Shown here in pieces: positions 1-7,533 of a DNA stretch of 55,008 nt. Positions within the stretch are counted from its first letter, which is position 1. Every line of letters starts with the position of its first letter. The DNA lies in IMG/VR virus record IMGVR_UViG_3300009149_000040, positions 1 to 55,008 of that record; one strand, written 5' to 3'. The notes below the pieces were generated by a model. It worked only from the letters and a program-made list of their open reading frames with translations. It ran no database searches and had not been told where the DNA came from. The DNA comes from a virus. The position numbers were made by a program, and so were the translations under genes.

Positions 1-537
1 ACCGCCCGACTCGCCGCGCTCGAAGCGGCCGTGGAGACGGTGTGGGTGGTTATCTGGGACAAGCCTGGGTGGCACGACGTGGAGGTGTATGCCACTGAGC
101 AGGAAGGGTACAACAGAGCCAACGCGGGCGAAAATACTGGCCATGTACAAATCCGCCGTTGCACAATTCAAGGCACCCCACCCCAGCCCAAGATCGGGCC
201 GAGTGAACTGCTGCAAAGGGCCTATGACGAGGTGCAATACGGTGATGCGGACTTGGCCCTTGGGAGGATTTTGGACTGGATCATCGCCCACGAACAGGAG
301 CACACAATAGAAGTTAGTAAAGGTGTAAAAATGTATGATCTGAGTAAGTCCCCTGTAGACTGTGGAGATTCTAGTTGTATTTGTGCCTATCCTCTAACTG
401 GGATGCGTACAAATGGAGGTTGCCGTTGCGGTAGACGTCACCCTACAGAGATGGAAAACGTTAGGGAACTCAGAAATGCTCTAATGTGGTGGAGAAAGAA
501 GTTCGAGGAAAAGAAAGATGATACAGCTAGTAGCTAG
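1..537 (+). CDS. Hypothetical protein, 5' end outside window, Cys-rich C-terminus
   Basis: The frame is open from base 1; the first possible start inside the window is GTG at 31, so the gene probably begins upstream. The product is not recognised. The first 100 residues come from GC-richer DNA. The last 68 contain a cluster of Cys (C-G-D-S-S-C-I-C, then C-R-C) that may bind metal. An in-frame ATG at 331 follows an AAAGGTG Shine-Dalgarno-like site, so a short second product starting there is possible. The end overlaps the next gene by 20 bases. Confidence 0.55.
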   Translation, partial: TARLAALEAAVETVWVVIWDKPGWHDVEVYATEQEGYNRANAGENTGHVQIRRCTIQGTPPQPKIGPSELLQRAYDEVQYGDADLALGRILDWIIAHEQEHTIEVSKGVKMYDLSKSPVDCGDSSCICAYPLTGMRTNGGCRCGRRHPTEMENVRELRNALMWWRKKFEEKKDDTASS

Positions 538-727
538 GGTGTATTACACCGCAACGGTGAAAGAAGTACAGGTTCCAGTGGGTACGATAGATTCATATGG
601 CAACTGGAGTACGCAGTATAGGTCTATGGAGATAGCTTATGGAAGTTACACCTTTCCGACTATGCAAGAAGAAATATGTAACAACGATTCTGTAGTAACA
701 CGTGGTCCGACTAGTTTTGTTAGGTAG
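518..727 (+). CDS. Hypothetical small protein (69 aa)
   Basis: The ATG at 518 lies inside the end of the preceding gene, behind a purine-rich GAGGAAAAGAAAG stretch that can serve as ribosome binding site. The product has alternating hydrophobic and Tyr/Thr residues suggesting a small beta fold. No family is recognised. A G-rich pentamer tract follows the stop codon. Confidence 0.5.
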   Translation: MIQLVARVYYTATVKEVQVPVGTIDSYGNWSTQYRSMEIAYGSYTFPTMQEEICNNDSVVTRGPTSFVR

Positions 728-793
728 CCTGGGCCTGCAGGGGCTGGGCTAGGTTCGGCTCGTTGGGGCTAGGAACGTCTTGGCTTGGTAAAT
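728..793 (+). repeat. G-rich five-base-period tract A
   Basis: Noncoding stretch that breaks into consecutive pentamers of the form GG[C/T]NN (for example GGCTG GGCTA GGTTC GGCTC). It is much more G-rich than the genes on either side and has almost no C-rich counterpart, so the asymmetry is strand-specific. Two similar tracts occur at 1427-1507 and 6237-6370, always between a stop and the next start. Confidence 0.7.
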
Positions 794-815
794 TTTATAT
801 CGAGGTTTAATTACA

Positions 816-1409
816 ATGGGCAGAAAACCATTCCCAATACGTGGTACTAACTTCTCCCATGAGCGTAGAAAGTTTGCTAGCAACCGGCAACAGTTACGAA
901 ACGATGCAGCTTGGTGGGATCCTGAATCTCGTTACAATTACGACAAAGTAGAAGCAAGGTTAGAGCGAGATGACCTAGATAGAAGACTATTTGCTGAAGA
1001 AATGTATAAAGAGGCTCTTAACGAGTTTGTCGGCTCAGTAAGAGTGTCGTCAGTTACAGGATTATCAAGTGTTACGTGGTCTTATGGTGTTAGTACCGTA
1101 AAAACAAAAGATGACGATTCTCTTGTAGCAACTTATATTAGTAAAGAGGATAGGATACGAGTTTCCGTAAGTAGAATGAGTACCGCAAGTCCTTTTCCGG
1201 ATGTACTTAGAGTTAATGGTTACGGAGAAGAAATAACGGTGTACAGAAAAGAGTATTTAGATTTTTTAGATTCATCTACAGAGTGGGAACGGCGTGTAAA
1301 GTACACCTCAGATAATGAAGTAGCAAAAGATGAAGAATACAGAGATTCTAACAGTGTACGTATTGACCCTTGGAAAGCACGTCTTAAATTAGTGTTAGAG
1401 GCGCAGTAA
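816..1409 (+). CDS. Hypothetical protein with two copies of the Trp-Arg (W-motif)
   Basis: 197 aa, starting at ATG 816 downstream of G-rich tract A. The N-terminus is basic and charged; the middle is Ser/Thr/Val-rich, probably beta. It has two copies of the short motif shared by many left-arm proteins: one near residue 150 (T-E-W-E-R-R-V) and one at the very C-terminus (D-P-W-K-A-R-L-K-L-V-L-E-A-Q). No homology to a known family is recognised. The motif suggests a shared binding partner with the other W-motif proteins. Confidence 0.65.
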   Translation: MGRKPFPIRGTNFSHERRKFASNRQQLRNDAAWWDPESRYNYDKVEARLERDDLDRRLFAEEMYKEALNEFVGSVRVSSVTGLSSVTWSYGVSTVKTKDDDSLVATYISKEDRIRVSVSRMSTASPFPDVLRVNGYGEEITVYRKEYLDFLDSSTEWERRVKYTSDNEVAKDEEYRDSNSVRIDPWKARLKLVLEAQ

Positions 1410-1426
1410 TGATAAAATAGTCTAAA

Positions 1427-1507
1427 GCGGGCGTACGGTAGGGCAGGCTAGGCAAGGTAAGGCATAACGTGGTCCGGTGTGTCAAGGCCCGGCAGGGCGT
1501 GGCGAGC
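1427..1507 (+). repeat. G-rich five-base-period tract B
   Basis: Second tract with pentamers G[C/T]NNG (GGCAG GCTAG GCAAG GTAAG and so on), between the stop at 1409 and the next start at 1527. Same strand asymmetry as tract A. Confidence 0.7.
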
Positions 1508-1526
1508 TAACTAATTTGTGTGTAAC

Positions 1527-2096
1527 ATGAAAAAACCTACTAAAACATATACAGGAAAATACTACCGTCACAAAGAACTGTATATCCTACTCAAAGTTGT
1601 TGGAGAGGTAACATTTGAGTGGAGAAACTTTGAAAGTTCTTCTGATAGTTCTGCAATATTGCCTATAGAAGGACTAATTGGATACGAACTAGGTAATACT
1701 AAAACTATCAAGTTAAGTGACCTTATTACATTGTATACACAAATAGGAACGGTGTTTACTAGAAGGGATCTTCCAGATAGTAAATCGTTACCTGAGACGT
1801 TTATTCTTATCCTGGATGAGGACCGTATTGTAACAAACTTACAGTATTCCACTAGTCCTGGTAGAGGATGGTGGCCATTAAGCGTGGCAAAACGAAAAGA
1901 ACAAGGGTTGAGACCGCGTAAAAAACCTAAGGGTAAACCCAAACTAACTAACTACGAAGAAGAGGAAGATGAAGAGTTTGAGGAAGACGAACCTGTTAGA
2001 CGTAAGCCTAAACGTAGTCCTAAGCGTGCTGTTAAAAACATGATAGAAGACAGTTGGGAAGCCAGAGTGGCTCTCATTGTAGAAGATATTGATTGA
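1527..2096 (+). CDS. Hypothetical protein, charged linker and C-terminal W-motif
   Basis: 189 aa. ATG at 1527 is preferred; an in-frame GTG lies three codons upstream, and neither has a strong Shine-Dalgarno site. Residues 1-125 look like a mixed alpha/beta domain. They are followed by a Lys/Arg/Pro-rich segment, an acidic run (E-E-E-E-D-E-E-F-E-E-D-E) and a second basic stretch. The C-terminus is the W-motif (D-S-W-E-A-R-V-A-L-I-V-E-D), placed like a docking tail after a flexible linker. Function unknown. Confidence 0.65.
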   Translation: MKKPTKTYTGKYYRHKELYILLKVVGEVTFEWRNFESSSDSSAILPIEGLIGYELGNTKTIKLSDLITLYTQIGTVFTRRDLPDSKSLPETFILILDEDRIVTNLQYSTSPGRGWWPLSVAKRKEQGLRPRKKPKGKPKLTNYEEEEDEEFEEDEPVRRKPKRSPKRAVKNMIEDSWEARVALIVEDID

Positions 2097-2102
2097 TATA
2101 TC

Positions 2103-2438
2103 ATGGCAATACCACCAGATGACAATAGGGTAGAAACATATTTCCCTGGTGAATACGTTGGTTTTACAAGTGATAAAAGTGGTTCTTTAACGGTAAACCC
2201 AGGGAGCTACACAGAAGATGTTGTGCTTCAAGTAGACGGAAAACTACTAATATCAGGTATACCTGAAGACTTGAAAACTACTATAGTAAATATGCAAAAA
2301 AGATTGGATAAGTTGGAACGATTTTATACGCAAGTGGTTGTAGAAGCACAAGAGGTGGTGAATGCCGCAGAACAAACAGAAAGCAAAGACGACTGGAAAG
2401 AAAGAGTATTCCAAATCGCAAGAGACCTCGGAATATAA
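2103..2438 (+). CDS. Hypothetical protein, coiled coil, C-terminal W-motif
   Basis: 111 aa beginning six bases after the previous stop. The N-terminal half is a small beta-rich region containing V-L-Q-V-D-G-K-L-L-I-S-G. The second half is helical with a heptad-like stretch (K-R-L-D-K-L-E-R-F). It ends in D-D-W-K-E-R-V-F-Q-I-A-R-D, a variant of the W-motif. Its 3' end overlaps the next gene by 77 bases in another frame. Confidence 0.65.
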   Translation: MAIPPDDNRVETYFPGEYVGFTSDKSGSLTVNPGSYTEDVVLQVDGKLLISGIPEDLKTTIVNMQKRLDKLERFYTQVVVEAQEVVNAAEQTESKDDWKERVFQIARDLGI

Positions 2439-2850
2439 TTCTATCCAACAATCCTACAATGCTCTATATGATGATAGCTTAACCAGACTATTGTACTGCC
2501 CTAGCTGTTTAAGTGACGGTAGAATCAGTAGAACTATCCCAGATGGTGAGGTTTTGAATAGTAGGCGTCCTGGGTTAGTAATGCGATGTAATTCTTGTAA
2601 AGAGTTAACACCTGCACAAGATAGTATTGGGTTGGATGAACTGCTACAGGCCCTATTTAATGTAGAAAAACAAGGATACGCAAAGATGGCACTAGGAACG
2701 AAGCATTACATATTTGTTTCTTTCCGAGGTTGTAGCTCTCACGATGCTGCGATGTGGGAAGCAAAGGGTATAAACGCTCATGGTAAGAAGGTAGACCTAA
2801 TCGTGTGTTCAGGATGGCCTTTCAAGGGTGTTACAGTAAGAACAGAGTGA
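2362..2850 (+). CDS. Hypothetical zinc-ribbon protein
   Basis: 162 aa if it begins at ATG 2362 inside the preceding gene, behind AAGAGGTGGTGA; no later ATG precedes the conserved part. A C-P-S-C pair and a C-N-S-C pair about 35 residues apart form a likely zinc ribbon. The C-terminal half contains V-S-F-R-G-C-S-S-H-D and may be a second domain. Specific function unknown. Confidence 0.6.
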   Translation: MPQNKQKAKTTGKKEYSKSQETSEYNSIQQSYNALYDDSLTRLLYCPSCLSDGRISRTIPDGEVLNSRRPGLVMRCNSCKELTPAQDSIGLDELLQALFNVEKQGYAKMALGTKHYIFVSFRGCSSHDAAMWEAKGINAHGKKVDLIVCSGWPFKGVTVRTE

Positions 2851-2865
2851 GTCAAAGAGAAGTCT

Positions 2866-3105
2866 ATGGACAGTCGTAGTTTGCTTAACCTGTGGATAGT
2901 AGGAATCGTGTTTACGCTTCTGCTACTCACATTATACACGGTTGGTAGCAGACTGATGGACAGCAAAAACAAATATATTAGGTCTATAGGTGATTGTTTT
3001 TATATCACTTCGTACATGATAGGTATATGCTTTGGCATGTCGTTTGGAATAATAGCTTTGGTGATGACTGTTGGGTGGATCATTACCACAGTAGTTGGAG
3101 TGTAA
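2866..3105 (+). CDS. Small membrane protein, two transmembrane segments
   Basis: 79 aa. Two hydrophobic segments (about residues 8-28 and 48-76) are separated by a short basic loop, suggesting an inner-membrane hairpin. Role unknown; such peptides are common in early regions of large phages. It is one of four small membrane proteins in this arm. Confidence 0.6.
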   Translation: MDSRSLLNLWIVGIVFTLLLLTLYTVGSRLMDSKNKYIRSIGDCFYITSYMIGICFGMSFGIIALVMTVGWIITTVVGV

Positions 3106-3131
3106 AATGAAAAAAGAAAAGGAAGTATAAA

Positions 3132-3557
3132 ATGTCGTCTATTACAGAAATGTCGGAAAAAGTAAAAGAGGCTAACGCTACACTGATAGCCGCTCTTGAG
3201 GATACTCGCACGTTCCTGAAGGCTAAAGAGCTGGAAGCTAGGAAAAGTGCGCGAAGTCAAGGAGCTGCTACAGGTAATGGTGCTCTCATCACTGCGGGGC
3301 ACCTCGGTAGGGCGGAAGCTTACAAGGACATCTCACAGCAACTAGATGAGAGCAGTCCCATAGTAGCTACGATAACAAAGTGGGTCAACGTAGCCTGCAC
3401 TATTGGTGTCGAGATAGACCAGCATGTGCAACGGTACGAGGAGCGAGGGGACGCACAAGTAGCAGCGTTACAGAGCATAGCTGGAAGTTTACAGATACTC
3501 GCAGATCAGAAACGAGAAGAAGATAAACCACAGTCGGATACACCTACTGAAGAATAA
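3132..3557 (+). CDS. Hypothetical helical protein
   Basis: 141 aa starting at ATG 3132 behind a GGAAG-type ribosome binding site. Almost wholly helical and charged, rich in Ala/Glu/Lys, with heptad-like patterns throughout and an acidic Pro-containing tail. No family recognised. Precedes the arginine decarboxylase gene by 12 bases and is probably co-transcribed with it. Confidence 0.6.
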   Translation: MSSITEMSEKVKEANATLIAALEDTRTFLKAKELEARKSARSQGAATGNGALITAGHLGRAEAYKDISQQLDESSPIVATITKWVNVACTIGVEIDQHVQRYEERGDAQVAALQSIAGSLQILADQKREEDKPQSDTPTEE

Positions 3558-3569
3558 GGATAACAGAAT

Positions 3570-4157
3570 ATGATAATTGGATCACGAATCCCCAAAGAGT
3601 ATGTCAGAGTAAAGGGTGCTGGACAGGCTACTTTCGGTCCTGGAATAGACCCTTGGGAAACTGCAGCTTATGATATCGCGTTACTAAATGCTGGAATAGA
3701 AAACTGTAACATTGTTGCGTACACTAGCGTAATACCTCCAGAAGCAGAAGAAATACCGTTACAGTTAGCTATTGACTCAGGATACCTGCATCACGGAATG
3801 GTGCTAGAATGCATAAAATCCCAGGTGAACGGAAACCAAGGAGATCACATCTGCGCAGGAGTAGGCACTTGTCATGTGTACCAGCGTAAGTGTTTGGGCA
3901 TTGGTACACGCTCTGAGCTGGTACACATTGGAGGATTCGCTGCAGAGTATGAAGGGCACGGAAGTCCAGAGCGTGCAAAAGACGCGCTAGAAGAGGCGCT
4001 AGACGGGATTGTTGAACGACGTTATGGGAAGAACCCTGATTACGTCATAAAAGACCATGAATATACAATCCAAGATCTTATAGTAGACGACGATTACGGT
4101 TGCGTAGTTGTAGCTCTCGGATTTGTAAGGTTTGTAGTACTAGACTACGATAAATAA
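3570..4157 (+). CDS. Pyruvoyl-dependent arginine decarboxylase
   Basis: 195 aa, close to the family's usual length (about 160-200). Members convert arginine to agmatine, the first step of one polyamine route, using a pyruvoyl group made by self-cleavage. The N-terminal I-P-K-E-Y-V-R-V-K-G-x-G, the central Y-T-S-V-I-P-P-E-A-E-E-I-P and the later A-E-Y-E-G-H-G-S motifs are all family signatures. Ser53 is the expected pyruvoyl precursor. The residue before it is Thr52 rather than the Ser seen in the archaeal enzyme, so cleavage would be Thr-Ser. Probably an auxiliary metabolic gene supplying polyamine for DNA condensation or host reprogramming; that role is inference. Confidence 0.85.
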   Translation: MIIGSRIPKEYVRVKGAGQATFGPGIDPWETAAYDIALLNAGIENCNIVAYTSVIPPEAEEIPLQLAIDSGYLHHGMVLECIKSQVNGNQGDHICAGVGTCHVYQRKCLGIGTRSELVHIGGFAAEYEGHGSPERAKDALEEALDGIVERRYGKNPDYVIKDHEYTIQDLIVDDDYGCVVVALGFVRFVVLDYDK

Positions 4158-4158
4158 G

Positions 4159-4368
4159 ATGGGGTACAGTCCTTATAGAAGTTCGTTCAGACAAAGGGGA
4201 ACAGAGGGATACAAACTATTTGTCATCATTGTAGCCGTAGTTATCATTGGAGCTGTTTGGGCTGCAGTAAGCAGTGACTGCAATTTAGAAGGTGGTAACA
4301 ACGGAACAAGCGTACGCTCTGGTTCAAGAGGGCACAGCCGTAGCTACTCGCACGGCGGAAAGTATTAG
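4159..4368 (+). CDS. Small single-span membrane protein
   Basis: 69 aa starting one base after the decarboxylase stop. One strongly hydrophobic segment (about residues 19-37) follows a basic N-terminus; the C-terminus is Ser/Gly/His/Arg-rich and probably disordered. Function unknown. Confidence 0.55.
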   Translation: MGYSPYRSSFRQRGTEGYKLFVIIVAVVIIGAVWAAVSSDCNLEGGNNGTSVRSGSRGHSRSYSHGGKY

Positions 4369-4377
4369 GTGGGAAAA

Positions 4378-4566
4378 ATGAAAGCAACAATTGGAAAAGT
4401 AGCAGTTCGTCTTTTGAATGCGGTTACTCGTGCACAGTCGACTACCAGTAACGGTTTTATGATGGAGCTTGAGAAGGAGGTCAACGACCTTCTAGCAAGA
4501 GGGACTAAATACACACTTGTCATGAGCGACGGCAAGATATTGAAAATCAACGTGAAGGTCAGTTAG
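4378..4566 (+). CDS. Hypothetical small protein (62 aa)
   Basis: ATG 4378 is chosen because AGGTGGG sits just upstream, overlapping the previous stop; an in-frame GTG at 4369 is less likely. A helical N-terminal half is followed by a predicted beta hairpin (Y-T-L-V-M-S-D-G-K-I-L-K-I). Function unknown. Confidence 0.55.
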   Translation: MKATIGKVAVRLLNAVTRAQSTTSNGFMMELEKEVNDLLARGTKYTLVMSDGKILKINVKVS

Positions 4567-4568
4567 CC

Positions 4569-4649
4569 ATGAATTGTGCTGCAGGTTCCTGTAACATAAC
4601 TGAGAGAAGAGTAACTGAAGATGCGCATAGGGTCAAAGAAAAGGAATAG
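4569..4649 (+). CDS. Possible 26-aa peptide
   Basis: An ATG follows directly on the previous stop and opens a 26-codon frame with two Cys (M-N-C-A-A-G-S-C), ending inside the next gene. No clear ribosome binding site and no family; it may be a leader or not translated. Confidence 0.2.
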   Translation: MNCAAGSCNITERRVTEDAHRVKEKE

Positions 4650-4866
4650 AATAAAACGTAGAGCAAGGGGCATTTGTCCAGATAGACCGACTCCTGTTTT
4701 CTCGCGTATATCCTCTGAAACTAACTGCGTACAATGTGGGGTAACAATCGACTACGTTAAAAGTGTTGATGGAGGTGAACCTGTAACGGTTGTCGCGTGC
4801 CCACAATGCGGTATCGTATTTAATACAGAAACAAAAAATGTCCTGTTACCACCTTATTTTAAGTGA
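4621..4866 (+). CDS. Zinc-ribbon protein (81 aa)
   Basis: A basic N-terminus (K-K-R-N-R-I-K-R-R-A-R) suggests nucleic-acid contact. It is followed by C-V-Q-C and, about 23 residues later, C-P-Q-C: a classic four-cysteine zinc ribbon. Function unknown; it belongs to the crowd of small zinc ribbons in this arm. Confidence 0.6.
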   Translation: MRIGSKKRNRIKRRARGICPDRPTPVFSRISSETNCVQCGVTIDYVKSVDGGEPVTVVACPQCGIVFNTETKNVLLPPYFK

Positions 4867-4900
4867 TCTAGCTTGACTCCATGATATACATGGCTATATT

Positions 4901-5632
4901 ATGGTTGGTGAAACTAAACCGCTAGCCTACAAAGAAACTATGTCAAATATTACAAAAACTAATAGTTCTTCAGCTGAGCTACTTGGAGCGGAAGAAGGTA
5001 CAACTGTACCAGAATGGCGTACACGAGTACGAAACATTCTGGAAGGTGAAGAACGTGAATCTGAAAGTATAGTTCTTCCAGAAGATGTATATCTTGCTCC
5101 TTGTAGAATCTGTGGAAAAACCCCAACGGGTACATTTGCAATTTCTAAGGGTATAGAAAAGTATCAGTATGAGTGTTTACGCTGCGGTAATCTAGGAGAC
5201 ATTCTTGCTACGGAGTTCGCTACACGGCGGGCGTGGAACATGGAAAATGGAGGGCAGGTAGCCACTGTACTACGTGAAATAAATGAGACATTACTATACA
5301 GTACAAATATAGTAAGAACATCTCTAGAAGAAGCCTCCTCAAAATTAGATATTATTTGTGACATAGATATTTCCTTTAATAAACTTGTTTTAATGCTAGA
5401 GGAAACCCGTCGAACTATCAGTAACATCATTGAAAATGATTACGGTAGGGATGCGAGTATAAAAGTACGAGTTGAAGGGGGAACACTATCTGGGATGCTT
5501 ACATCAGATATCCCAGAAACTATCAGTGTTATCAATGGTAGCGGTAACGAAGTGACGCGTACGATTGAAACTGGTGTTTATGACATTACATGCGCATTGG
5601 ATATGCTAGCAACAGCTATTAAGAGTAAGTAG
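4901..5632 (+). CDS. Lar-like zinc-ribbon protein with W-motif
   Basis: 243 aa. Near residues 34-48 it has the W-motif (P-E-W-R-T-R-V-R-N-I-L-E-G). A zinc ribbon of the restriction-alleviation Lar type follows: A-P-C-R-I-C-G-K-T-P, then C-L-R-C-G and a terminal A-W-N. The rest is helical, then beta. Lar-family ribbons are widespread in phages; a true anti-restriction role is only suggested. The start is uncertain (ATG 4901, or ATG 4940 fourteen codons in). Confidence 0.6.
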   Translation: MVGETKPLAYKETMSNITKTNSSSAELLGAEEGTTVPEWRTRVRNILEGEERESESIVLPEDVYLAPCRICGKTPTGTFAISKGIEKYQYECLRCGNLGDILATEFATRRAWNMENGGQVATVLREINETLLYSTNIVRTSLEEASSKLDIICDIDISFNKLVLMLEETRRTISNIIENDYGRDASIKVRVEGGTLSGMLTSDIPETISVINGSGNEVTRTIETGVYDITCALDMLATAIKSK

Positions 5633-5643
5633 ATAGGCAACGT

Positions 5644-5829
5644 ATGACAGACATTAGAAAACATAAAGGAGTAGAGTACCATCTTGGTCCTTTTCACAAC
5701 CTGCTTAGCAGTAGTGCTACAGAATGGGAAGAGAGACTTTTGCGTATTCTAGCTGATATTGACAGAGAAACAAGAATACAAGAATTTAACTACGACATGT
5801 ATCTGCTAGCAAAGAAAACTATACTATGA
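5644..5829 (+). CDS. Small W-motif protein (61 aa)
   Basis: The centre of the protein is the W-motif (T-E-W-E-E-R-L-L-R-I-L-A-D-I-D), which takes up about a quarter of its length, followed by a short helical tail. The stop overlaps the next start (ATGA). Function unknown. Confidence 0.6.
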   Translation: MTDIRKHKGVEYHLGPFHNLLSSSATEWEERLLRILADIDRETRIQEFNYDMYLLAKKTIL

Positions 5830-6035
5830 AGCGTGATATAAACAGATCCTATGTAGTAGGTGTTATTGTTGGAATGATCACCTCTGGTGTGGGTGCCCAC
5901 GTGTATAATAAAGGAAAACTAGATAACTGGTGGAACATGTTTCTACTGCTACTAGGTATAAACATCGCTATTATTATAGGATCTGTTATCGCACAAATGA
6001 TTGCAGAAGACTCGTCGGAAGAAGAAGATGAGTAA
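5826..6035 (+). CDS. Small membrane protein, two transmembrane segments
   Basis: 69 aa overlapping the preceding gene by four bases, which implies translational coupling. Hydrophobic segments at about residues 9-25 and 37-59 are followed by a strongly acidic tail (E-D-S-S-E-E-E-D-E). Role unknown. Confidence 0.6.
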   Translation: MKRDINRSYVVGVIVGMITSGVGAHVYNKGKLDNWWNMFLLLLGINIAIIIGSVIAQMIAEDSSEEEDE

Positions 6036-6228
6036 CCGTACGTCAACAGATAGGGATTTCTCCAAAAGTAGTAAAGTACCTTGGTGTCCACTTTGTGGCA
6101 ATCCTCCAATGGTCGGTTAAAAAACAGTTTACAAAAACAGACGGCGTAAATAAAAATGGCCAGAAAAATTCATTTGAGGAGATGACAGAGTGGGAAACAC
6201 GCATTAGGTTGATAGTGGGTGAAGAATA
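6028..6228 (+). pseudogene. Lar-like zinc-ribbon/W-motif gene split by a +1 frameshift
   Basis: ATG 6028 opens a 30-codon frame that ends at TAA 6118-6120, just after W-C-P-L-C-G-N-P-P, the start of a Lar-type ribbon. The frame shifted by +1 is open without any start codon, reads W-S-V-K-K-Q-F-T-K and ends at 6228 with a canonical W-motif tail (T-E-W-E-T-R-I-R-L-I-V-G-E-E). The halves fit as one protein if one base is skipped near CCT-CCA-A-TGG (about 6103-6112). This could be a real frameshift mutation, programmed +1 frameshifting, or a sequencing error. Confidence 0.5.
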
Positions 6229-6236
6229 AAAATGTA

Positions 6237-6370
6237 CGTGGTGAGGCAGCCAAGGCACGGCAGGGAGTGGTCTGGATAGGCGTGTACAGGCAAGCAAAGG
6301 CAGGGCAGGCAAGGCTGGGCACAGTAGGTTGCGGTGCGGCATGGTTTGGTCGGGCGCGGCAGGCAAAACA
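6237..6370 (+). repeat. G-rich five-base-period tract C
   Basis: The longest of three such tracts. It divides into about 26 pentamers of the type NNGG[C/T] or shifted equivalents. An open frame runs across it by chance (few stops in such composition), but the peptide is Gly/Arg/Gln/Ala-rich and has no family features. It lies upstream of the gene at 6448. Confidence 0.7.
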
Positions 6371-6447
6371 ATTTCTAGTGCTTCAGGTAACGGTTCAACT
6401 TGAAGTACTTTTACAAAATGAACCATTTAGAACAGGAGAATTGTAAA

Positions 6448-7020
6448 ATGAGTATCATGATTCAACGACCGAATTTGGAAGTGGCTTCCATTTCTATCAA
6501 AGGCACCTCTGCGCTAATCTGCCATAAATGGTCTGAGAAAGCCAAGAAGGAAATGCTGGACAAGCAAATGGGCAAGAACGTGGGTGCCAGGGCCAAGAAA
6601 GATCCCAAGAAGGATTACGAGGATTCTCTCTATCGAACTTCGGATGGAGGATACGGCTTTCCGGCTGTTGCGTTCAAAGCAGCTATGGTTCGAGCAGCCA
6701 AAATGATTGATGGACTGGCCATGACAGATGTCCGACAGATGGTACACGTACTGGCGGAAGACTCTGACCTTGTACGTATCAAGGGCGAGCCTCAGAGTAG
6801 GGAAGACATGGTGCGTCTGGCCAAGGGAGTAGCTGACATTCGCTACCGAGGAGAGTTCCGCTCGTGGACTGCTGATCTCAAGATCCAATACAACGCTGAT
6901 GTTATCTCCGCTGATCAAGTTGCTAACCTGCTCTACCTTGCAGGGTTCAGTGTGGGTGTTGGTGAATGGCGCATCGAAAAGGGTGGCCAATTCGGAACGT
7001 TTACGCTGGTAGAGAACTAG
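6448..7020 (+). CDS. Conserved phage protein of unknown function
   Basis: 190 aa. ATG 6448 is preferred over an upstream ATG because AGGAG lies 10 bases before it. The body matches a protein type I recall from many phages, with P-A-V-A-F-K-A-A-M-V-R-A-A, A-D-I-R-Y-R-G-E-F and F-S-V-G-V-G-E-W-R, usually followed by a partner like the next gene. Its role is not established. The DNA is noticeably GC-richer than the small genes before it, suggesting a different history or higher expression. Confidence 0.7.
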   Translation: MSIMIQRPNLEVASISIKGTSALICHKWSEKAKKEMLDKQMGKNVGARAKKDPKKDYEDSLYRTSDGGYGFPAVAFKAAMVRAAKMIDGLAMTDVRQMVHVLAEDSDLVRIKGEPQSREDMVRLAKGVADIRYRGEFRSWTADLKIQYNADVISADQVANLLYLAGFSVGVGEWRIEKGGQFGTFTLVEN

Positions 7021-7029
7021 GGGTAACTA

Positions 7030-7533
7030 ATGAGCACTGTTGAGTATTCTTGGCGAGAAGGGTCTAGAGTTCAACTTGACCCAAATGTAGTAGGGCAAGA
7101 GATTGATCGCATCTATGACACATACGGTGCGATCACTCCAGAAACACTAGTCAAGGAGGCTGCTAAGAAAAAGTCTCCGCTTCATGACTACTTTGAGTGG
7201 GATGACTCTGTTGCTGCTGTAGAGTGGAGAAAGCAGCAAGGAAGGATTCTTCTAGGGAGTATCCAGATTAAGAAGGTTGGCGACACAACACCTAAAGTGA
7301 TGAATGTCTCCATCAAGTTGGACGACGGAAGTAGAGCATACCAAAAAGCAGACATTGCTGTGAAAAGTATTTCGCAATGGGAGTTTGTTCTACAAGAGGC
7401 AGTCACCTACCTTGAAAGTGCGCAGAGGAGACTCGATGACTTGATTGCAATCGAGACTAATGGGCGACGAAAGAAAGTAATCAAAGCACGAGATGCCGTG
7501 GCTGCAGCGGCTGCAGAAGTAAGGGGGATGTAA
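7030..7533 (+). CDS. Conserved phage protein, partner of the preceding gene
   Basis: 167 aa. Contains S-P-L-H-D-Y-F-E-W-D-D followed by a beta-rich stretch and a C-terminal helix. I recall proteins of this type next to the preceding gene's family in other phages; function unknown. The stop overlaps the next start by one base (TAATG), indicating coupling. Confidence 0.65.
   Translation: MSTVEYSWREGSRVQLDPNVVGQEIDRIYDTYGAITPETLVKEAAKKKSPLHDYFEWDDSVAAVEWRKQQGRILLGSIQIKKVGDTTPKVMNVSIKLDDGSRAYQKADIAVKSISQWEFVLQEAVTYLESAQRRLDDLIAIETNGRRKKVIKARDAVAAAAAEVRGM

Noticed and set aside
3570-4157. Tag-like stretch Y-V-R-V-K-G in the decarboxylase
   Set aside because: This is the normal N-terminal motif of the enzyme family and lacks the following Y-x-L-A.
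6219-6446. 75-codon plus-strand frame across the G-rich tract
   Set aside because: It is open because the tract has few stop codons; the peptide is low-complexity Gly/Arg/Gln/Ala and the tract repeats elsewhere without a conserved frame.
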